Assembly (NCBI RefSeq): GCF_002251735.1
Contig: NZ_NOXS01000035.1
Span: forward strand, 190,814 to 254,813
Source of the DNA: Elstera cyanobacteriorum
GTDB lineage: Bacteria; Pseudomonadota; Alphaproteobacteria; Elsterales; Elsteraceae
Direction of reading: 5' to 3'
Length of the DNA stretch: 64,000 nucleotides
Below, in pieces: positions 17,250 to 26,572 of the stretch (the first letter of the stretch is position 1; each line of letters begins with the position of its first letter). The notes beneath the pieces were generated by a model, which saw only the letters and a list, made by a program, of their open reading frames with translations, was not told the DNA's origin and searched no databases. The translations under genes and the position numbers were made by a program.

Positions 17250-18278
17250 ATGCAGATTACCCCTCCCTATCTCATGTTCCTCGGTGATGTGCCGGATCAA
17301 CTGGCGGCCAAGACCGCGCAGGGGATCGTCGATTGGCGCCCGGAATGGTGCGTCGGCCAGATCCGGCTTCCCGGCTGCAAGGCCGACCTGCGCCTGCCCG
17401 ACATGAGCATCGCCGACGCGGCGGCCCAGGGCGTGAAGACGCTGATCGTCGGCGTCGCCAATGCGGGCGGCGTGCTGCCCGATCATTGGACCGATGTCAT
17501 CGTGGCCGCCCTGAACGCTGGGATGGATGTGGCGAGCGGGCTGCACACGCGCCTGGGATCGAAACCCGCCATCGCCGAAACCGCCGCCCGCACGGGCCGC
17601 AGCCTGTTCGACGTGCGCCATACCGATCAGAGTTTCGCCACCGGTAAGGGCCATAAGCGCCCCGGCCTGCGCCTGCTGACCGTTGGCACCGATTGTTCGG
17701 TTGGCAAAAAATACACCGCCCTTGCGCTCGAAAAAGACATGCGGGCGCGCGGGCTGGATGCCGATTTCCGCGCCACCGGGCAGACGGGGGTGTTCATCTC
17801 CGGGCGCGGCGTCGCCATCGATGCGGTGGTTGCCGATTTCATCTCTGGCGCGGTGGAATGGATTTCGCCCGACGCAGCCCCGACCCATTGGGATCTGATC
17901 GAAGGGCAAGGCTCGCTCTATCATCCGTCCTTCGCGGGCGTATCGCTCGGGCTGCTGCACGGCGCCCAGCCGGATGCTGTGGTGATCTGCCACGAACCGA
18001 CCCGGACCACGATGCGCGGGGTGAAAACGCCGCTGCCCAGCATCGCCGAGGTGATCGACCTCACCCTGCGCTGCGGCCGCCTGACCAACCCCGCGATCCG
18101 CGCCGTCGGTATTTCGGTAAATACCCAAGCGCTGGACGAAGCTGCCGCCCGCACGCTGTTGGCCGATCTGTCCACCGCGCACGGGCTGCCCGCGACCGAT
18201 CCGATCCGCTTCGGCGTTGCGTCGATTGTCGACCGGCTGCTGCTGGAGTTCCCGCTGCCCGCCACAGTGGGGGCCTAA
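17250..18278 (+). CDS. dgcN: D-glutamate N-acetyltransferase DgcN-like (DUF1611)
   Basis: A 342-residue DUF1611 protein. The N-terminal Rossmann-like part includes LIVGVANAGGVLPDHW; the P-loop-like segment is VGTDCSVGKKYTALALEKDM near residue 150, followed by FRATGQTGVFISG and IEGQGSLYHPSFAGVSLGLL. Members of this family acetylate D-glutamate as the first step of a D-glutamate catabolic route, with DgcA as second enzyme. The assignment rests on the dgcN-dgcA-LysR gene order as well as sequence. I chose ATG 17250; an open frame upstream lacks coding character. Confidence 0.82.
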   Translation: MQITPPYLMFLGDVPDQLAAKTAQGIVDWRPEWCVGQIRLPGCKADLRLPDMSIADAAAQGVKTLIVGVANAGGVLPDHWTDVIVAALNAGMDVASGLHTRLGSKPAIAETAARTGRSLFDVRHTDQSFATGKGHKRPGLRLLTVGTDCSVGKKYTALALEKDMRARGLDADFRATGQTGVFISGRGVAIDAVVADFISGAVEWISPDAAPTHWDLIEGQGSLYHPSFAGVSLGLLHGAQPDAVVICHEPTRTTMRGVKTPLPSIAEVIDLTLRCGRLTNPAIRAVGISVNTQALDEAAARTLLADLSTAHGLPATDPIRFGVASIVDRLLLEFPLPATVGA

Positions 18279-18280
18279 GC

Positions 18281-19276
18281 ATGGGCATTGCGCTGGACGT
18301 CCGGTTCGAAAGCTGGCCGATTGCGGGCAGTTTCACCATCTCGCGCGGTAGCCGCACGGAAGCGCGCGTTGTCACTGTTTTCGTTCGGCAGGATGGGACG
18401 CAGGGCTGGGGTGAATGCGTGCCCTACCCGCGCTACGGCGAGAGCGTTGAGGGCGTGATCGAACTGATCGAAGCGCAAGGGGAATGGCTGACCGGTCAAA
18501 CCTCTCCCGCCGACGCCCGGTTGGGGCTTCTGACGCGCTTGAAACCCGGCGCGGCGCGCAATGCGCTGGATTGTGCGCTGTGGGATTTGGAAGCCAAGCA
18601 ATCCGGCGTGCCGGTGTGGAAACGCGCGGGCCTGCCTGCCCCAAGCGACGCCGTGACGGCCTATACCCTTAGCCTCGGCACGCCGGAGACGATGCGGGAG
18701 GCGGCGCAGAAGGCCGCCCATCGGCCCTTACTGAAAGTGAAGCTAGGCGGTGCGGGCGACCCGGAACGCATCGCCGCCGTCCGCCAGGGCGCGCCGGACA
18801 GTACCCTGATCGTCGATGCGAACGAAGCTTGGACCGACGATCTATTAGACCCCTGCCTCGCCGCCTGCCGCGCGGCGGGCGTCGCGCTTATCGAACAGCC
18901 GCTGCCCGCCGGAAAAGACGAGGCTTTAGCGGGCCTTGATGCCGGAATCTTGCTCTGCGCCGATGAAAGCGTCCACGACCGCAGCACGCTGGATGCCCTG
19001 GCAGCGCGTTATCAGGCAATCAACATCAAACTCGACAAAACCGGCGGGTTGACCGAAGCAATTGCGATGGCCGAAGCCGCCGAGGCGCGCGGGCTAAAGC
19101 TGATGATCGGCTGCATGGTCGGCACGTCGCTGGCGATGGCCCCTGCTCTGCTGCTGGCGGGCAAGGCCAGCTTCGTCGATCTCGACGGGCCGCTGCTGCT
19201 GGCAAAAGACCGCGATCCAGGCCTTAGCTTTACCGGCAGCACCATCACCCCCGCGCCTGCGGCGCTCTGGGGTTAG
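18281..19276 (+). CDS. dgcA: N-acetyl-D-glutamate racemase DgcA-like (enolase superfamily)
   Basis: A 331-residue enolase-superfamily epimerase of the dipeptide-epimerase/MLE type. The catalytic lysine motif is LLKVKLGG near residue 150, metal ligands are in IVDANEAW, LIEQPLP and LCADES, and the second catalytic lysine is in NIKLDKTGG. In the DgcN/DgcA pathway it converts N-acetyl-D-glutamate to the L form. Located 2 bp after dgcN. Taken alone it could pass for an L-Ala-D/L-Glu epimerase; context favours DgcA. Confidence 0.82.
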   Translation: MGIALDVRFESWPIAGSFTISRGSRTEARVVTVFVRQDGTQGWGECVPYPRYGESVEGVIELIEAQGEWLTGQTSPADARLGLLTRLKPGAARNALDCALWDLEAKQSGVPVWKRAGLPAPSDAVTAYTLSLGTPETMREAAQKAAHRPLLKVKLGGAGDPERIAAVRQGAPDSTLIVDANEAWTDDLLDPCLAACRAAGVALIEQPLPAGKDEALAGLDAGILLCADESVHDRSTLDALAARYQAINIKLDKTGGLTEAIAMAEAAEARGLKLMIGCMVGTSLAMAPALLLAGKASFVDLDGPLLLAKDRDPGLSFTGSTITPAPAALWG

Positions 19277-19289
19277 GGGAGGCATTCCG

Positions 19290-20282
19290 ATGGATTTGCG
19301 CTGGCTCTATGATTTTCTGGCGGTGGCCGATACGGGTAATTTTACCAAGGCCGCCGAACAGCGCAATTCCTCCCAAGCCGCCTTCAGCCGCCGCTTGCAA
19401 GCGCTGGAAGCCTGGGTGGGGAAGGAGTTGATCGACCGCAGCTTCTACCCGACCCGGCTGACCCCGGCAGGCGAACAGTTCCGCGCCTATGCGACGGATA
19501 TTGTCCGCAACCTTGCCGATGCGCGGGCGGAAGTGTCGGGCGGCGGCGCGGCGAAAGCCGATCACGTCCGCATCGCCATTCCCTACGCGCTCGCCACCAC
19601 GCGCCTGCCGTCCTGGTGGGACCAGTGGACCACCGGGAACAAGCTGACGTGCAGCCTGATGCTGGGCAATGTTCACGACCTCGGCACCGCCCTGGTTTCC
19701 GGCGAAGTGGATATCGCCATCTGCTTCTATGGCGCGCAGGAGCCGATGTTCCTCGATATGGACCGGTTCGACAAAGTGCAGATCGAGACCGACCGGCTAC
19801 GACCCTGGGCGGCTAGGCATCTGGTCGAAAGCGGTCAGGTCCAGTTCCCCGGCACACCGCGCCGCCCGGTGCCGATGCTGCGCTATTCGCCCGGTATCTA
19901 TTTCGCCCGGCTGGTGGAAGCGACCATCGATAAGGCGCCGACGCCGCTGCATTTCACCCGCGTTGTCGATAGCGATATGGCCGATGTGCTGCGCGAGATG
20001 GCGATTGCCGGGCATGGCGTCGCCTGGTTGCCCGACTCCGGGATTACCCCCGCCGCTGCCGAGGCGCTGGTGCCGCTGGGCGGCGACGGCTGGAGCACCG
20101 ACATCAGCATCGTCGCCTATTGCGACCGATCCAACCGCCGGTCTGTCGTCCACCGCCTGTGGGCGGCGTTGAAACAGACGGAACCGGCCCCCCTTCATCC
20201 GGTGCGGAAACCCGCCATCAAACGAAAACCGGAAAAAGCCGACCGGCCAACGGCGGCAGAAACCCCCAGGGAAGTTCACTGA
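19290..20282 (+). CDS. dgcR: LysR-family regulator, DgcR-like
   Basis: A 330-residue LysR-type regulator. The N-terminal helix-turn-helix reads LRWLYDFLAVADTGNFTKAA then SQAAFSRRLQALEAWVG; the rest is the periplasmic-binding-like effector domain. The last 30 residues are a charged, proline-containing tail (KRKPEKADRPTAAETP). It lies between dgcA (13 bp) and the importer genes (12 bp), unusual for a LysR gene, which is often divergent; a T-N11-A dyad upstream of dgcN is its likely site. Confidence 0.85.
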   Translation: MDLRWLYDFLAVADTGNFTKAAEQRNSSQAAFSRRLQALEAWVGKELIDRSFYPTRLTPAGEQFRAYATDIVRNLADARAEVSGGGAAKADHVRIAIPYALATTRLPSWWDQWTTGNKLTCSLMLGNVHDLGTALVSGEVDIAICFYGAQEPMFLDMDRFDKVQIETDRLRPWAARHLVESGQVQFPGTPRRPVPMLRYSPGIYFARLVEATIDKAPTPLHFTRVVDSDMADVLREMAIAGHGVAWLPDSGITPAAAEALVPLGGDGWSTDISIVAYCDRSNRRSVVHRLWAALKQTEPAPLHPVRKPAIKRKPEKADRPTAAETPREVH

Positions 20283-20294
20283 TAAGGAGAGAGA

Positions 20295-21209
20295 ATGATG
20301 CGTTTGACGATCACCCTCGCAGCCCTTGCCGCGACCGCGCTTAGCTTCACGGCTTCGGCGCAAGAGTTGACCGGCACCCTTAAAAAGATCAAGGAAACCG
20401 GCGCGATTGCCGTCGGCCACCGCGATTCCTCCATCCCCTTTTCCTACCTCGACGATCAGCAGAAGCCGGTCGGCTACGCGATGGATATTTGCGCCGCCGT
20501 TGTCGCCGCCGTGAAGACGCAGCTCAATCTGCCGAACCTTGAGGTAAAATATACGCCCGTCACCTCCGCCACGCGCATCCCGCTGATCGCCAATGGCACC
20601 GTGGACCTTGAGTGCGGATCGACCACCAATAACCTCGACCGGCAAAAGCAGGTGGCCTTCACCAATACGCATTATTTGACCGCCAGCGCCTTCGTATCGA
20701 AGAAGAAGAACAGCCTGCTGAAGATCGACGATCTGAAGGGCAAAACAGTCGTCTCCACCTCCGGCACGACCAACATCAAGCAGCTCAACGATGTGAACAC
20801 GGCCCGCAGCCTGGGCATCAATGTGCTGGCGGCGAAGGATCATGCCGAAGCCTTCCTGATGGTCGAAACCGACCGCGCCGTTGCTTTCGTGATGGATGAT
20901 GTGCTGCTGGCCAGTCTGGTCGCCAATTCCAAGGCCCCCGCCGACTATCAACTGAGCACCGAGGCGTTTTCGAAGCCGGAACCCTATGGGATCATGCTGC
21001 GCAAGGATGACCCGGACTTCAAGAAGCTGGTCGATGGCGCCACCGCTGCTTTCTACAAAAGCCCGGAAGGCGTGAAGACCTATGAAAAATGGTTCCTGCA
21101 ACCGATCCCGCCCAAAGGCTTGAACCTCAATGTGCCGATGGCCCCGGGGCTGCGGAAAGCCTTTAGTGCCCCGACCGACGCCGCCGATCCCGACGCCTAC
21201 GGCTCGTAA
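20295..21209 (+). CDS. gltI: Glutamate/aspartate-type ABC transporter binding protein (GltI-like)
   Basis: A 304-residue periplasmic amino-acid receptor. Signal peptide MRLTITLAALAATALSFTAS with cleavage near ASAQ. Family motifs: GAIAVGHRDSSIPFSYLD, VGYAMDICAAVV, IANGTVDLECGSTTNN and VSTSGTTNIKQLND, all like E. coli GltI (DEBP). Position behind dgcNAR suggests that D-glutamate, or both enantiomers, may be the ligand. Two RNA stem-loops separate it from the permease genes, which would allow higher expression of the receptor. Confidence 0.9.
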   Translation: MMRLTITLAALAATALSFTASAQELTGTLKKIKETGAIAVGHRDSSIPFSYLDDQQKPVGYAMDICAAVVAAVKTQLNLPNLEVKYTPVTSATRIPLIANGTVDLECGSTTNNLDRQKQVAFTNTHYLTASAFVSKKKNSLLKIDDLKGKTVVSTSGTTNIKQLNDVNTARSLGINVLAAKDHAEAFLMVETDRAVAFVMDDVLLASLVANSKAPADYQLSTEAFSKPEPYGIMLRKDDPDFKKLVDGATAAFYKSPEGVKTYEKWFLQPIPPKGLNLNVPMAPGLRKAFSAPTDAADPDAYGS

Positions 21210-21269
21210 GCGCCTTTCCCCCCACACAGGGCGCTTTGGGCTGGGAGAAGGGGGTTCGCCCCCTTCTCC
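21208..21269 (+). promoter_or_regulatory. Paired stem-loops after the binding-protein gene, one with a UUCG loop
   Basis: AAGCGCC (21208-21214) pairs with GGCGCTT (21230-21236), then GGAGAAGGGGG (21244-21254) pairs perfectly with CCCCCTTCTCC (21259-21269) around a UUCG tetraloop. There is no T-tract. Such structures between binding-protein and permease genes commonly stabilise the upstream mRNA or attenuate transcription, raising receptor over permease levels. The first stem starts at the gltI stop codon. Confidence 0.65.
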
Positions 21270-21305
21270 GCACCGCCCCGCGCCGCCGCCGTAGGACTGG
21301 GGTCC

Positions 21306-22037
21306 ATGAATTACACCTGGAACTGGGGCATCTTTTGGGAAGCCTCGCCGGAAGGCACCGGCACCTATTTCGATATGCTGCTGGTTGGCCTGAAATGGAC
21401 GATTGCCACCGCCGCCTGCGCTTGGATTTGGGCGCTGGTGTTTGGCGCCATGATCGGCGTCATCCGCACGCTGCCGTCGCGCGGGCTGGTCGCTGTCGGC
21501 AATGCCTATGTCGAGCTGTTTCGCAATATTCCGCTGCTGGTGCAGCTTTTTCTGTGGTTCTTCGTGCTGCCGGAAGTGGTGCCGGAGAGCGTTGGGCTAT
21601 GGCTGAAGCAGCTTCCCAATGCTTCCTTCTATACCGCCGTTGTCGGCATCGGTTTTTTCATGTCGGCCCGCGTTGCCGAACAGGTGCGCGCCGGGGTTCT
21701 CGCCCTGCCGCGCGGCCAGCGGCTCGCCGGTCTCGCGATGGGGTTCACCACGGCGCAAACCTACCGCTATGTGCTGCTGCCGATGGCCTTTCGCATCATT
21801 CTGCCGCCGCTGACATCGGAACTGCTCAACACGATCAAGAATACCTCCGTCGCGCTGACCATCGGCCTTATCGAACTGACGGCGCGCGCGCGCGCCATTC
21901 AGGAATTCTCCTTCCAGGTCTTCGAAGCGTTTACGGCGGCGACGGTCATTTACCTCATCCTCAATCTGCTGGTGACGATGGCGATGCGCGCGTTGGAGCG
22001 CTGGGTCCGCATTCCCGGCTACGGACAGGGGAAATAG
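21306..22037 (+). CDS. gltJ: Amino-acid ABC transporter permease (GltJ-like)
   Basis: A 243-residue polar-amino-acid permease of the His/Glu/Gln family. The N-terminal NYTWNWGIFWE and YVELFRNIPLLVQLFLWFF are typical of GltJ. The ATPase-docking loop is RLAGLAMGFTTAQTYRYVLLP. About five membrane segments. It follows the stem-loop region after gltI and precedes gltK by 4 bp. It forms half of the membrane channel of the importer. Confidence 0.92.
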   Translation: MNYTWNWGIFWEASPEGTGTYFDMLLVGLKWTIATAACAWIWALVFGAMIGVIRTLPSRGLVAVGNAYVELFRNIPLLVQLFLWFFVLPEVVPESVGLWLKQLPNASFYTAVVGIGFFMSARVAEQVRAGVLALPRGQRLAGLAMGFTTAQTYRYVLLPMAFRIILPPLTSELLNTIKNTSVALTIGLIELTARARAIQEFSFQVFEAFTAATVIYLILNLLVTMAMRALERWVRIPGYGQGK

Positions 22038-22041
22038 CGCC

Positions 22042-22734
22042 ATGCTCGGTTCTTTTGATTTCGACGTTATTTGGCGCACCCTGCCCTATCTTCTGAAGGA
22101 AGGGCTGGTCTTCACCCTAACGCTGACCGCGCTCGCCACCCTTGGCGGGATTGTGCTCGGCACGCTGATCGCCCTGATGCGCTTAAGCTCGCTGCCAGTG
22201 CTGCCCTATGTCGCGGCGGGCTATGTCAACACCATGCGCTCCCTACCGCTGGTTCTGGTGATCTTCTGGTTCTATTTCCTAGTGCCCTATATCGGGCAAT
22301 GGGCTTTGGGAACCGACCGGCCAATTGCCGTGGGGGCCTTCGCCTCCAGTCTCATCACCTTCACTCTGTTCGAGGCAGCGTATTTTTCGGAAATCATGCG
22401 CGCCGGCATTCAATCGATTGCACGCGGGCAGATGATGGCGGGCTATGCTCTGGGCCTGACCTACCGGCAAGTCATGGGATCGGTGATCCTGCCGCAAGCC
22501 TTCCGCAATATGGCGCCGGTGCTACTGACCCAGACCATTGTGCTGTTTCAGGATACGTCGCTGGTCTATGTGCTCTCGATCCCCGATTTCCTCGGGGCGG
22601 CCTCCAAGGTGGCGCAGCGCGATGGGCGGCTGGTGGAAATGTATCTCTTCGCCGCCGCCGGTTACTTCCTCATTTCCTTCACGGCCTCGACCCTGGTGAA
22701 GCGCTTGCAGCGCCGCATCGCGATCATCCGCTGA
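22042..22734 (+). CDS. gltK: Amino-acid ABC transporter permease (GltK-like)
   Basis: The second permease, 230 residues, with YVNTMRSLPLVLVIFWFYF and the docking loop MMAGYALGLTYRQVMGSVILP. FDFDVIWRTLPYLLKEGL at the start matches GltK. It pairs with GltJ. Separated by 17 bp from the ATPase gene. Confidence 0.92.
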   Translation: MLGSFDFDVIWRTLPYLLKEGLVFTLTLTALATLGGIVLGTLIALMRLSSLPVLPYVAAGYVNTMRSLPLVLVIFWFYFLVPYIGQWALGTDRPIAVGAFASSLITFTLFEAAYFSEIMRAGIQSIARGQMMAGYALGLTYRQVMGSVILPQAFRNMAPVLLTQTIVLFQDTSLVYVLSIPDFLGAASKVAQRDGRLVEMYLFAAAGYFLISFTASTLVKRLQRRIAIIR

Positions 22735-22751
22735 TCCGCCGGAGACCTGTC

Positions 22752-23492
22752 ATGACCGATATGATCACGCTGAAGAACGTCAGCAAATTCTACGGCCCGA
22801 ATTTCCAAGTGCTGAAGGACTGCACCCTGTCTGTCGCGAAAGGCGAGGTGGTGGTGGTCTGCGGCCCCTCCGGCTCCGGCAAATCGACCTTGATCAAATG
22901 CGTGAACGCGCTGGAGCCATTCGATAGCGGCGAGATCATTGTCGATGGCACCAGCCTGAAAGCGCCGGGCACCAATCTGCCGAAACTGCGCGCCCGCGTT
23001 GGTATGGTCTTCCAGCATTTCGAACTGTTCCCGCACCTGAAGATCACCGAAAACCTCTGCCTTGCGCAGCAAAAGGTGCTGGGCCGGTCGCGCGATGAGG
23101 CGATGACGAAGGGCGAAGCGCTGCTGGCCCGCGTTGGTCTGTCCCAGCACGCCCATAAGTTCCCGGGTCAACTCTCCGGCGGTCAGCAACAGCGCGTCGC
23201 CATTGCCCGCGCTTTGGCGATGGACCCGATTGCCATGCTGTTCGATGAACCGACCTCGGCCCTCGATCCCGAAATGATCAATGAGGTGCTGGATGTCATG
23301 GTGGAACTCGCCCGCGACGGCATGACGATGATGGTGGTGACCCACGAAATGGGCTTTGCCCGCAAAGTCGCCCACCGCGTCGTTTTCATGGACCGGGGCG
23401 AGATTGTGGAGGATGCGGAGAAAACCGCCTTCTTCACCGGCGCGCAAAGCGAGCGCGCCCAGATGTTCCTGTCGAAAATCCTGTCCCATTAA
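22752..23492 (+). CDS. gltL: Amino-acid ABC transporter ATP-binding protein (GltL-like)
   Basis: A 246-residue ATPase: Walker [20 protein letters not shown]-loop [15 protein letters not shown], signature [15 protein letters not shown], Walker [16 protein letters not shown], switch [15 protein letters not shown]. It is the standard polar-amino-acid importer ATPase. The ATG at 22752 follows GGAGACCTGTC; an upstream continuation of the frame overlaps gltK and is not used. The chemoreceptor gene starts 20 bp later. Confidence 0.94.
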   Translation: MTDMITLKNVSKFYGPNFQVLKDCTLSVAKGEVVVVCGPSGSGKSTLIKCVNALEPFDSGEIIVDGTSLKAPGTNLPKLRARVGMVFQHFELFPHLKITENLCLAQQKVLGRSRDEAMTKGEALLARVGLSQHAHKFPGQLSGGQQQRVAIARALAMDPIAMLFDEPTSALDPEMINEVLDVMVELARDGMTMMVVTHEMGFARKVAHRVVFMDRGEIVEDAEKTAFFTGAQSERAQMFLSKILSH

Positions 23493-23512
23493 GCCGGAAA
23501 GGACACCCCCGC

Positions 23513-25267
23513 ATGGCCCAGACCCGCCGCCTTGGTGCGTTGTTCCGGCAGTCGTTGCTCGCCCGGTCGATGTCTACCCTGCTCATCCTGTCGGCGCTCG
23601 CCAGCCTCACCGGCTCGCTCGGCGGCTGGGTGATGCTGGATCAGGTGACGGCGGACCAGCGGCAGACGGCGGCAGAAACGCGCCTCAGGGTGGCCGTCGG
23701 GGCTTTGCGGGACGTTTATACCTACATTGGGGTCGAAACCACGACCCAGGGCGTGCCCGCCCGCATCACCACCGATAAGCCGATTGCCGACGATGCCTCG
23801 CTGCTCATCACCGGTCTGACGCCGGAAGATGTTGTGGATGGGGTCGCGCAGCGCGCCTTCGGCGAAACCTGGATTTTCGCGGCCCAGCCCGATGGTAGTT
23901 TTATGCCGCTGGTCACCAGCGCCCGCCGCGCGCGGGACGGGTTCAACCTTGCCGCCGCAACCCCCCTTGCCCAAGCGCTGAAGGCGGGGCAGGCGGATTT
24001 CACCTTCCTTCCCCTCGCGGGCGAAGCGCATTTCATCGGCGCAACGCCCATCGTCACGCCCAAAGGGACCATCGGTGCCGTGCTGGTCTCGGCTGGGCGG
24101 GAGGCGGTTTTGCGCCAGGCCGAACGGGTGCTGACGCGCAATGCCGCGCTGATCCTGATCGGCACGCTCGCCGCCAGCACATTAATCGGCTTCTTGGTCT
24201 TCCGTCGCCAGTTCCGCCCGGTGCCGCTGCTGATCCAATCAACCCAAGCGATTGCGCGGGAGGAAATCGACCACCGCGTGCCGTTCCAATCGCGGATCGA
24301 CGAGTTGGGCACCCTGGCCCGCGCGCTCGAAGATTTGCGCCTTGGCATGGCCGACCGTATCCGCCTGCGGGAAGCGGAAGAAATTCAGCGCCGGGAAGCC
24401 GAGCGCCAAAAGCTGATGGAAACAGCCATCGCCCGGTTCCGCACCGAAATCGACCATGCCCTGGCCGAAACCCGCCAATCGGGCCAGCAGGTGCGCGATA
24501 CCTCCCGCGAGCTTGGGGCGCAGGTCGGCAATTCGCAAAGCCAAGCCCGGCGGGTGGAGGGCGCGGCGAGCGATGCAGGCGCCCACGTCGCCGAAGTCGC
24601 CGGGGCGGCGCGCAGCCTATCGCAGACCATCGCGACCATCGCGGCGCGGGCGGATCATTCGATTGAGGTTGTCGCCCGGTCCCACGCCATCGGCACCGCC
24701 TCGCGCCAGCGCACCGCCGATCTTGAAACCGCCGCCGACCAGATCGGCAGCGCTGTCACCCTTATTCGGCAGATTGCCGAACAAACCAATCTGTTGGCTC
24801 TCAATGCCACCATCGAGGCGGCCCGTGCTGGGGAAGCCGGGCGCGGGTTCGCCGTCGTCGCCTCCGAAGTCAAAACCCTTGCCACCCAATCCGCCGCCGC
24901 GACCGATGGCATTGCCGAGCAGGTGCAAGGCATCCAGAGCGCAACCCGCCATGTGGTCAGCGCCGCCCGCGAGATGGAAACGGTTCTGGCCGACCTTGGC
25001 GACGTCAGCCGCCAGATTGCGGACGCGGTGCGCCAACAGGAAGCCGCCACCGGCCAAATCGCCGCCGCCGCCGGGTCCGCCGAGGACCGGATGGGCGGTA
25101 TCCGCGCCGACATGGGGCAGATCGGCACGCTGATCGAGCGCACCTCCGGCGCCACCGCCGACTTGGAACGGATCGCGGGCGCCCTCGCCCAATCCGAAGA
25201 CCAGCTCGCCCACGCCATTCAGGATTTTCTGGCCACGGTCACCGAAGGCGACCGGGCCGCAGCATAA
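23513..25267 (+). CDS. Methyl-accepting chemotaxis protein
   Basis: A 584-residue chemoreceptor. A membrane helix near residues 20-42, a periplasmic sensor of about 160 residues (Cache-like in size), a second membrane helix near 205-225, HAMP ([20 protein letters not shown]), then a signalling coiled coil with the conserved hairpin tip [20 protein letters not shown] and [15 protein letters not shown]. Sitting in a D-amino-acid/glutamate uptake operon, it probably mediates taxis to the transported amino acid, either directly or through the binding protein. Confidence 0.9.
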   Translation: MAQTRRLGALFRQSLLARSMSTLLILSALASLTGSLGGWVMLDQVTADQRQTAAETRLRVAVGALRDVYTYIGVETTTQGVPARITTDKPIADDASLLITGLTPEDVVDGVAQRAFGETWIFAAQPDGSFMPLVTSARRARDGFNLAAATPLAQALKAGQADFTFLPLAGEAHFIGATPIVTPKGTIGAVLVSAGREAVLRQAERVLTRNAALILIGTLAASTLIGFLVFRRQFRPVPLLIQSTQAIAREEIDHRVPFQSRIDELGTLARALEDLRLGMADRIRLREAEEIQRREAERQKLMETAIARFRTEIDHALAETRQSGQQVRDTSRELGAQVGNSQSQARRVEGAASDAGAHVAEVAGAARSLSQTIATIAARADHSIEVVARSHAIGTASRQRTADLETAADQIGSAVTLIRQIAEQTNLLALNATIEAARAGEAGRGFAVVASEVKTLATQSAAATDGIAEQVQGIQSATRHVVSAAREMETVLADLGDVSRQIADAVRQQEAATGQIAAAAGSAEDRMGGIRADMGQIGTLIERTSGATADLERIAGALAQSEDQLAHAIQDFLATVTEGDRAAA

Positions 25268-25279
25268 GGAACAGGACAG

Positions 25280-26131
25280 ATGCCGCGTATCGTCATGCTC
25301 AACGGCGCCTTTGTTGACGCCGCCGACGCCAAAATCTCGATCATGGACCGGGGCTTTCTGTTTGCCGACGGGATCTATGAGGTTAGCGCCGTGCTGAACG
25401 GCCGCACTATCGATAACGCCCCGCACCTAGCGCGGCTCGACCGGTCACTGAAAGAAATCGACATTCCGAACCCCTATTCCACCGAAGAATGGATTGGGTT
25501 TCAGAACGAATTGATCGCCCGCAATGGGCTGACCGAAGGCACGGTTTATATCGAAGTAACGCGCGGGGTTGCGGAGCGGGAGTTTACCTATGCCGATGAT
25601 TTGGCACCGACCGTCGTGATGTTCACCCAGCCCAAAAGCATCGTCGCCTCGAAACTCGCCGAAACCGGGGCGAAGGTCGTCACCGTGCCCGATCTGCGCT
25701 GGGCGCGGCGCGATATTAAATCCGTCGCCCTGCTGCCCCAGGTGCTCGCCAAGCAAGCTGCCGCCCGCGCCGGGGCGCAGGAAGCCTGGATGGTGGACGA
25801 GGATGGGTTCGTCACCGAAGGCGCCTCTTCCTCCGCCTTTATTGTCACCCACGACGGCAAACTGGTCACGCGCCCCTTTACCCGCACGGTGCTGCCCGGC
25901 GTGACCCGTCTCGCCATTACCGCGCTGATCGCCGAAACCGGCTTAGTGCTGGAAGAACGCGCGTTCACGGTTACCGAAGCCCAGGCGGCGCAGGAAGCAT
26001 TTTTCACCAGCGCTTCAACCTTCGTTGCGCCCGTCGCAAGCCTAAACGGCACCCCCATCGGCCCAGGCAAACCGGGGCCGGTCGCGACCAAGCTGCGGGA
26101 GATTTATATTCAAAAGGCGTTGGCGGCCTAG
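25280..26131 (+). CDS. dat: D-amino-acid transaminase (class IV)
   Basis: A 283-residue fold-type IV aminotransferase. The PLP lysine is in RRDIKSVALLPQVLAKQAA, which matches D-alanine transaminase rather than BCAT; VYIEVTRGVAERE and TEGASSSAFIV are also as in DAT. It moves amino groups between D-amino acids and 2-oxo acids (D-Ala + 2-oxoglutarate to pyruvate + D-Glu). Only 12 bp after the chemoreceptor gene, so probably co-transcribed with the dgc/importer genes; it could channel other D-amino acids into D-glutamate for DgcN. Confidence 0.88.
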   Translation: MPRIVMLNGAFVDAADAKISIMDRGFLFADGIYEVSAVLNGRTIDNAPHLARLDRSLKEIDIPNPYSTEEWIGFQNELIARNGLTEGTVYIEVTRGVAEREFTYADDLAPTVVMFTQPKSIVASKLAETGAKVVTVPDLRWARRDIKSVALLPQVLAKQAAARAGAQEAWMVDEDGFVTEGASSSAFIVTHDGKLVTRPFTRTVLPGVTRLAITALIAETGLVLEERAFTVTEAQAAQEAFFTSASTFVAPVASLNGTPIGPGKPGPVATKLREIYIQKALAA

Positions 26132-26141
26132 AGTCTCAACC

Positions 26142-26333
26142 TTATTCGGCGGCGGTTACCAGCGTATCCGTCGCCACCCGCGCCTTCGCATTCAGCACCT
26201 CGATCCCGACAAGACGATTCTCGGCATCAAAATCGAAGACAATGCCAGGGGCCACCTCCTCGGAGTCGACCGGCGTGTGGGCGGAAAAATTGACGTAGAG
26301 TGCGTCAACGACAGGATCGTAGGATGTTTTCAT
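26142..26333 (-). CDS. DUF2283 family small protein, putative antitoxin-like partner
   Basis: A 63-residue DUF2283 protein: YDPVVDALYVNFS, then the strand APGIVFDFDAENRLVGIEVLNA that defines the family. Function not established. It overlaps the DUF4258 gene upstream by 4 bp (ATGA). Such adjacent pairs recur in bacterial genomes and look like toxin-antitoxin modules, but this is inference. Confidence 0.8.
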   Translation of the reverse strand: MKTSYDPVVDALYVNFSAHTPVDSEEVAPGIVFDFDAENRLVGIEVLNAKARVATDTLVTAAE

Positions 26334-26572
26334 CGTCTCGCCCCCCGGTCAAAGAAAACGGTAATCACTAATATATCAGCCCCAATAGGCCGATAAGCAA
26401 CCCTTAGCACACGGTTACCAAAATCTTCGATCTGCTTGAACGCCCGACTAACGGTTAGGTCGGCAGGGTCTGGCTCGATCCAGTCAGGCGCGGCAAGTGT
26501 CTTCTCCACCCAGATTTTCTCGATCTTTCGAGCCGCAATCACCGCGTCGGCATGGGCAGAGTAAAAAAGCAT
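26330..26572 (-). CDS. DUF4258 family small protein, putative toxin-like partner
   Basis: An 80-residue protein with the DUF4258 pattern: SAHADAVIAARKIEKIWVEKTL at its start (shown in part), PDLTV-like middle, and RVLRVAYRPIGADILVITVFF as the closing strands, similar in size to RelE/BrnT-like toxins. I start at ATG 26572, which overlaps the pdxA stop (TAATG), rather than further into pdxA. It is translationally coupled to both neighbours. Confidence 0.72.
   Translation of the reverse strand: MLFYSAHADAVIAARKIEKIWVEKTLAAPDWIEPDPADLTVSRAFKQIEDFGNRVLRVAYRPIGADILVITVFFDRGARR

Noticed and set aside
17037-18182. 381-codon minus-strand frame opposite dgcN
   Set aside because: Low-complexity Gly/Arg/His-rich translation without a domain; dgcN on the other strand has clear family motifs.
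19797-21227. 476-codon minus-strand frame across dgcR and gltI
   Set aside because: It spans two recognised genes on the opposite strand and has shadow-like composition.
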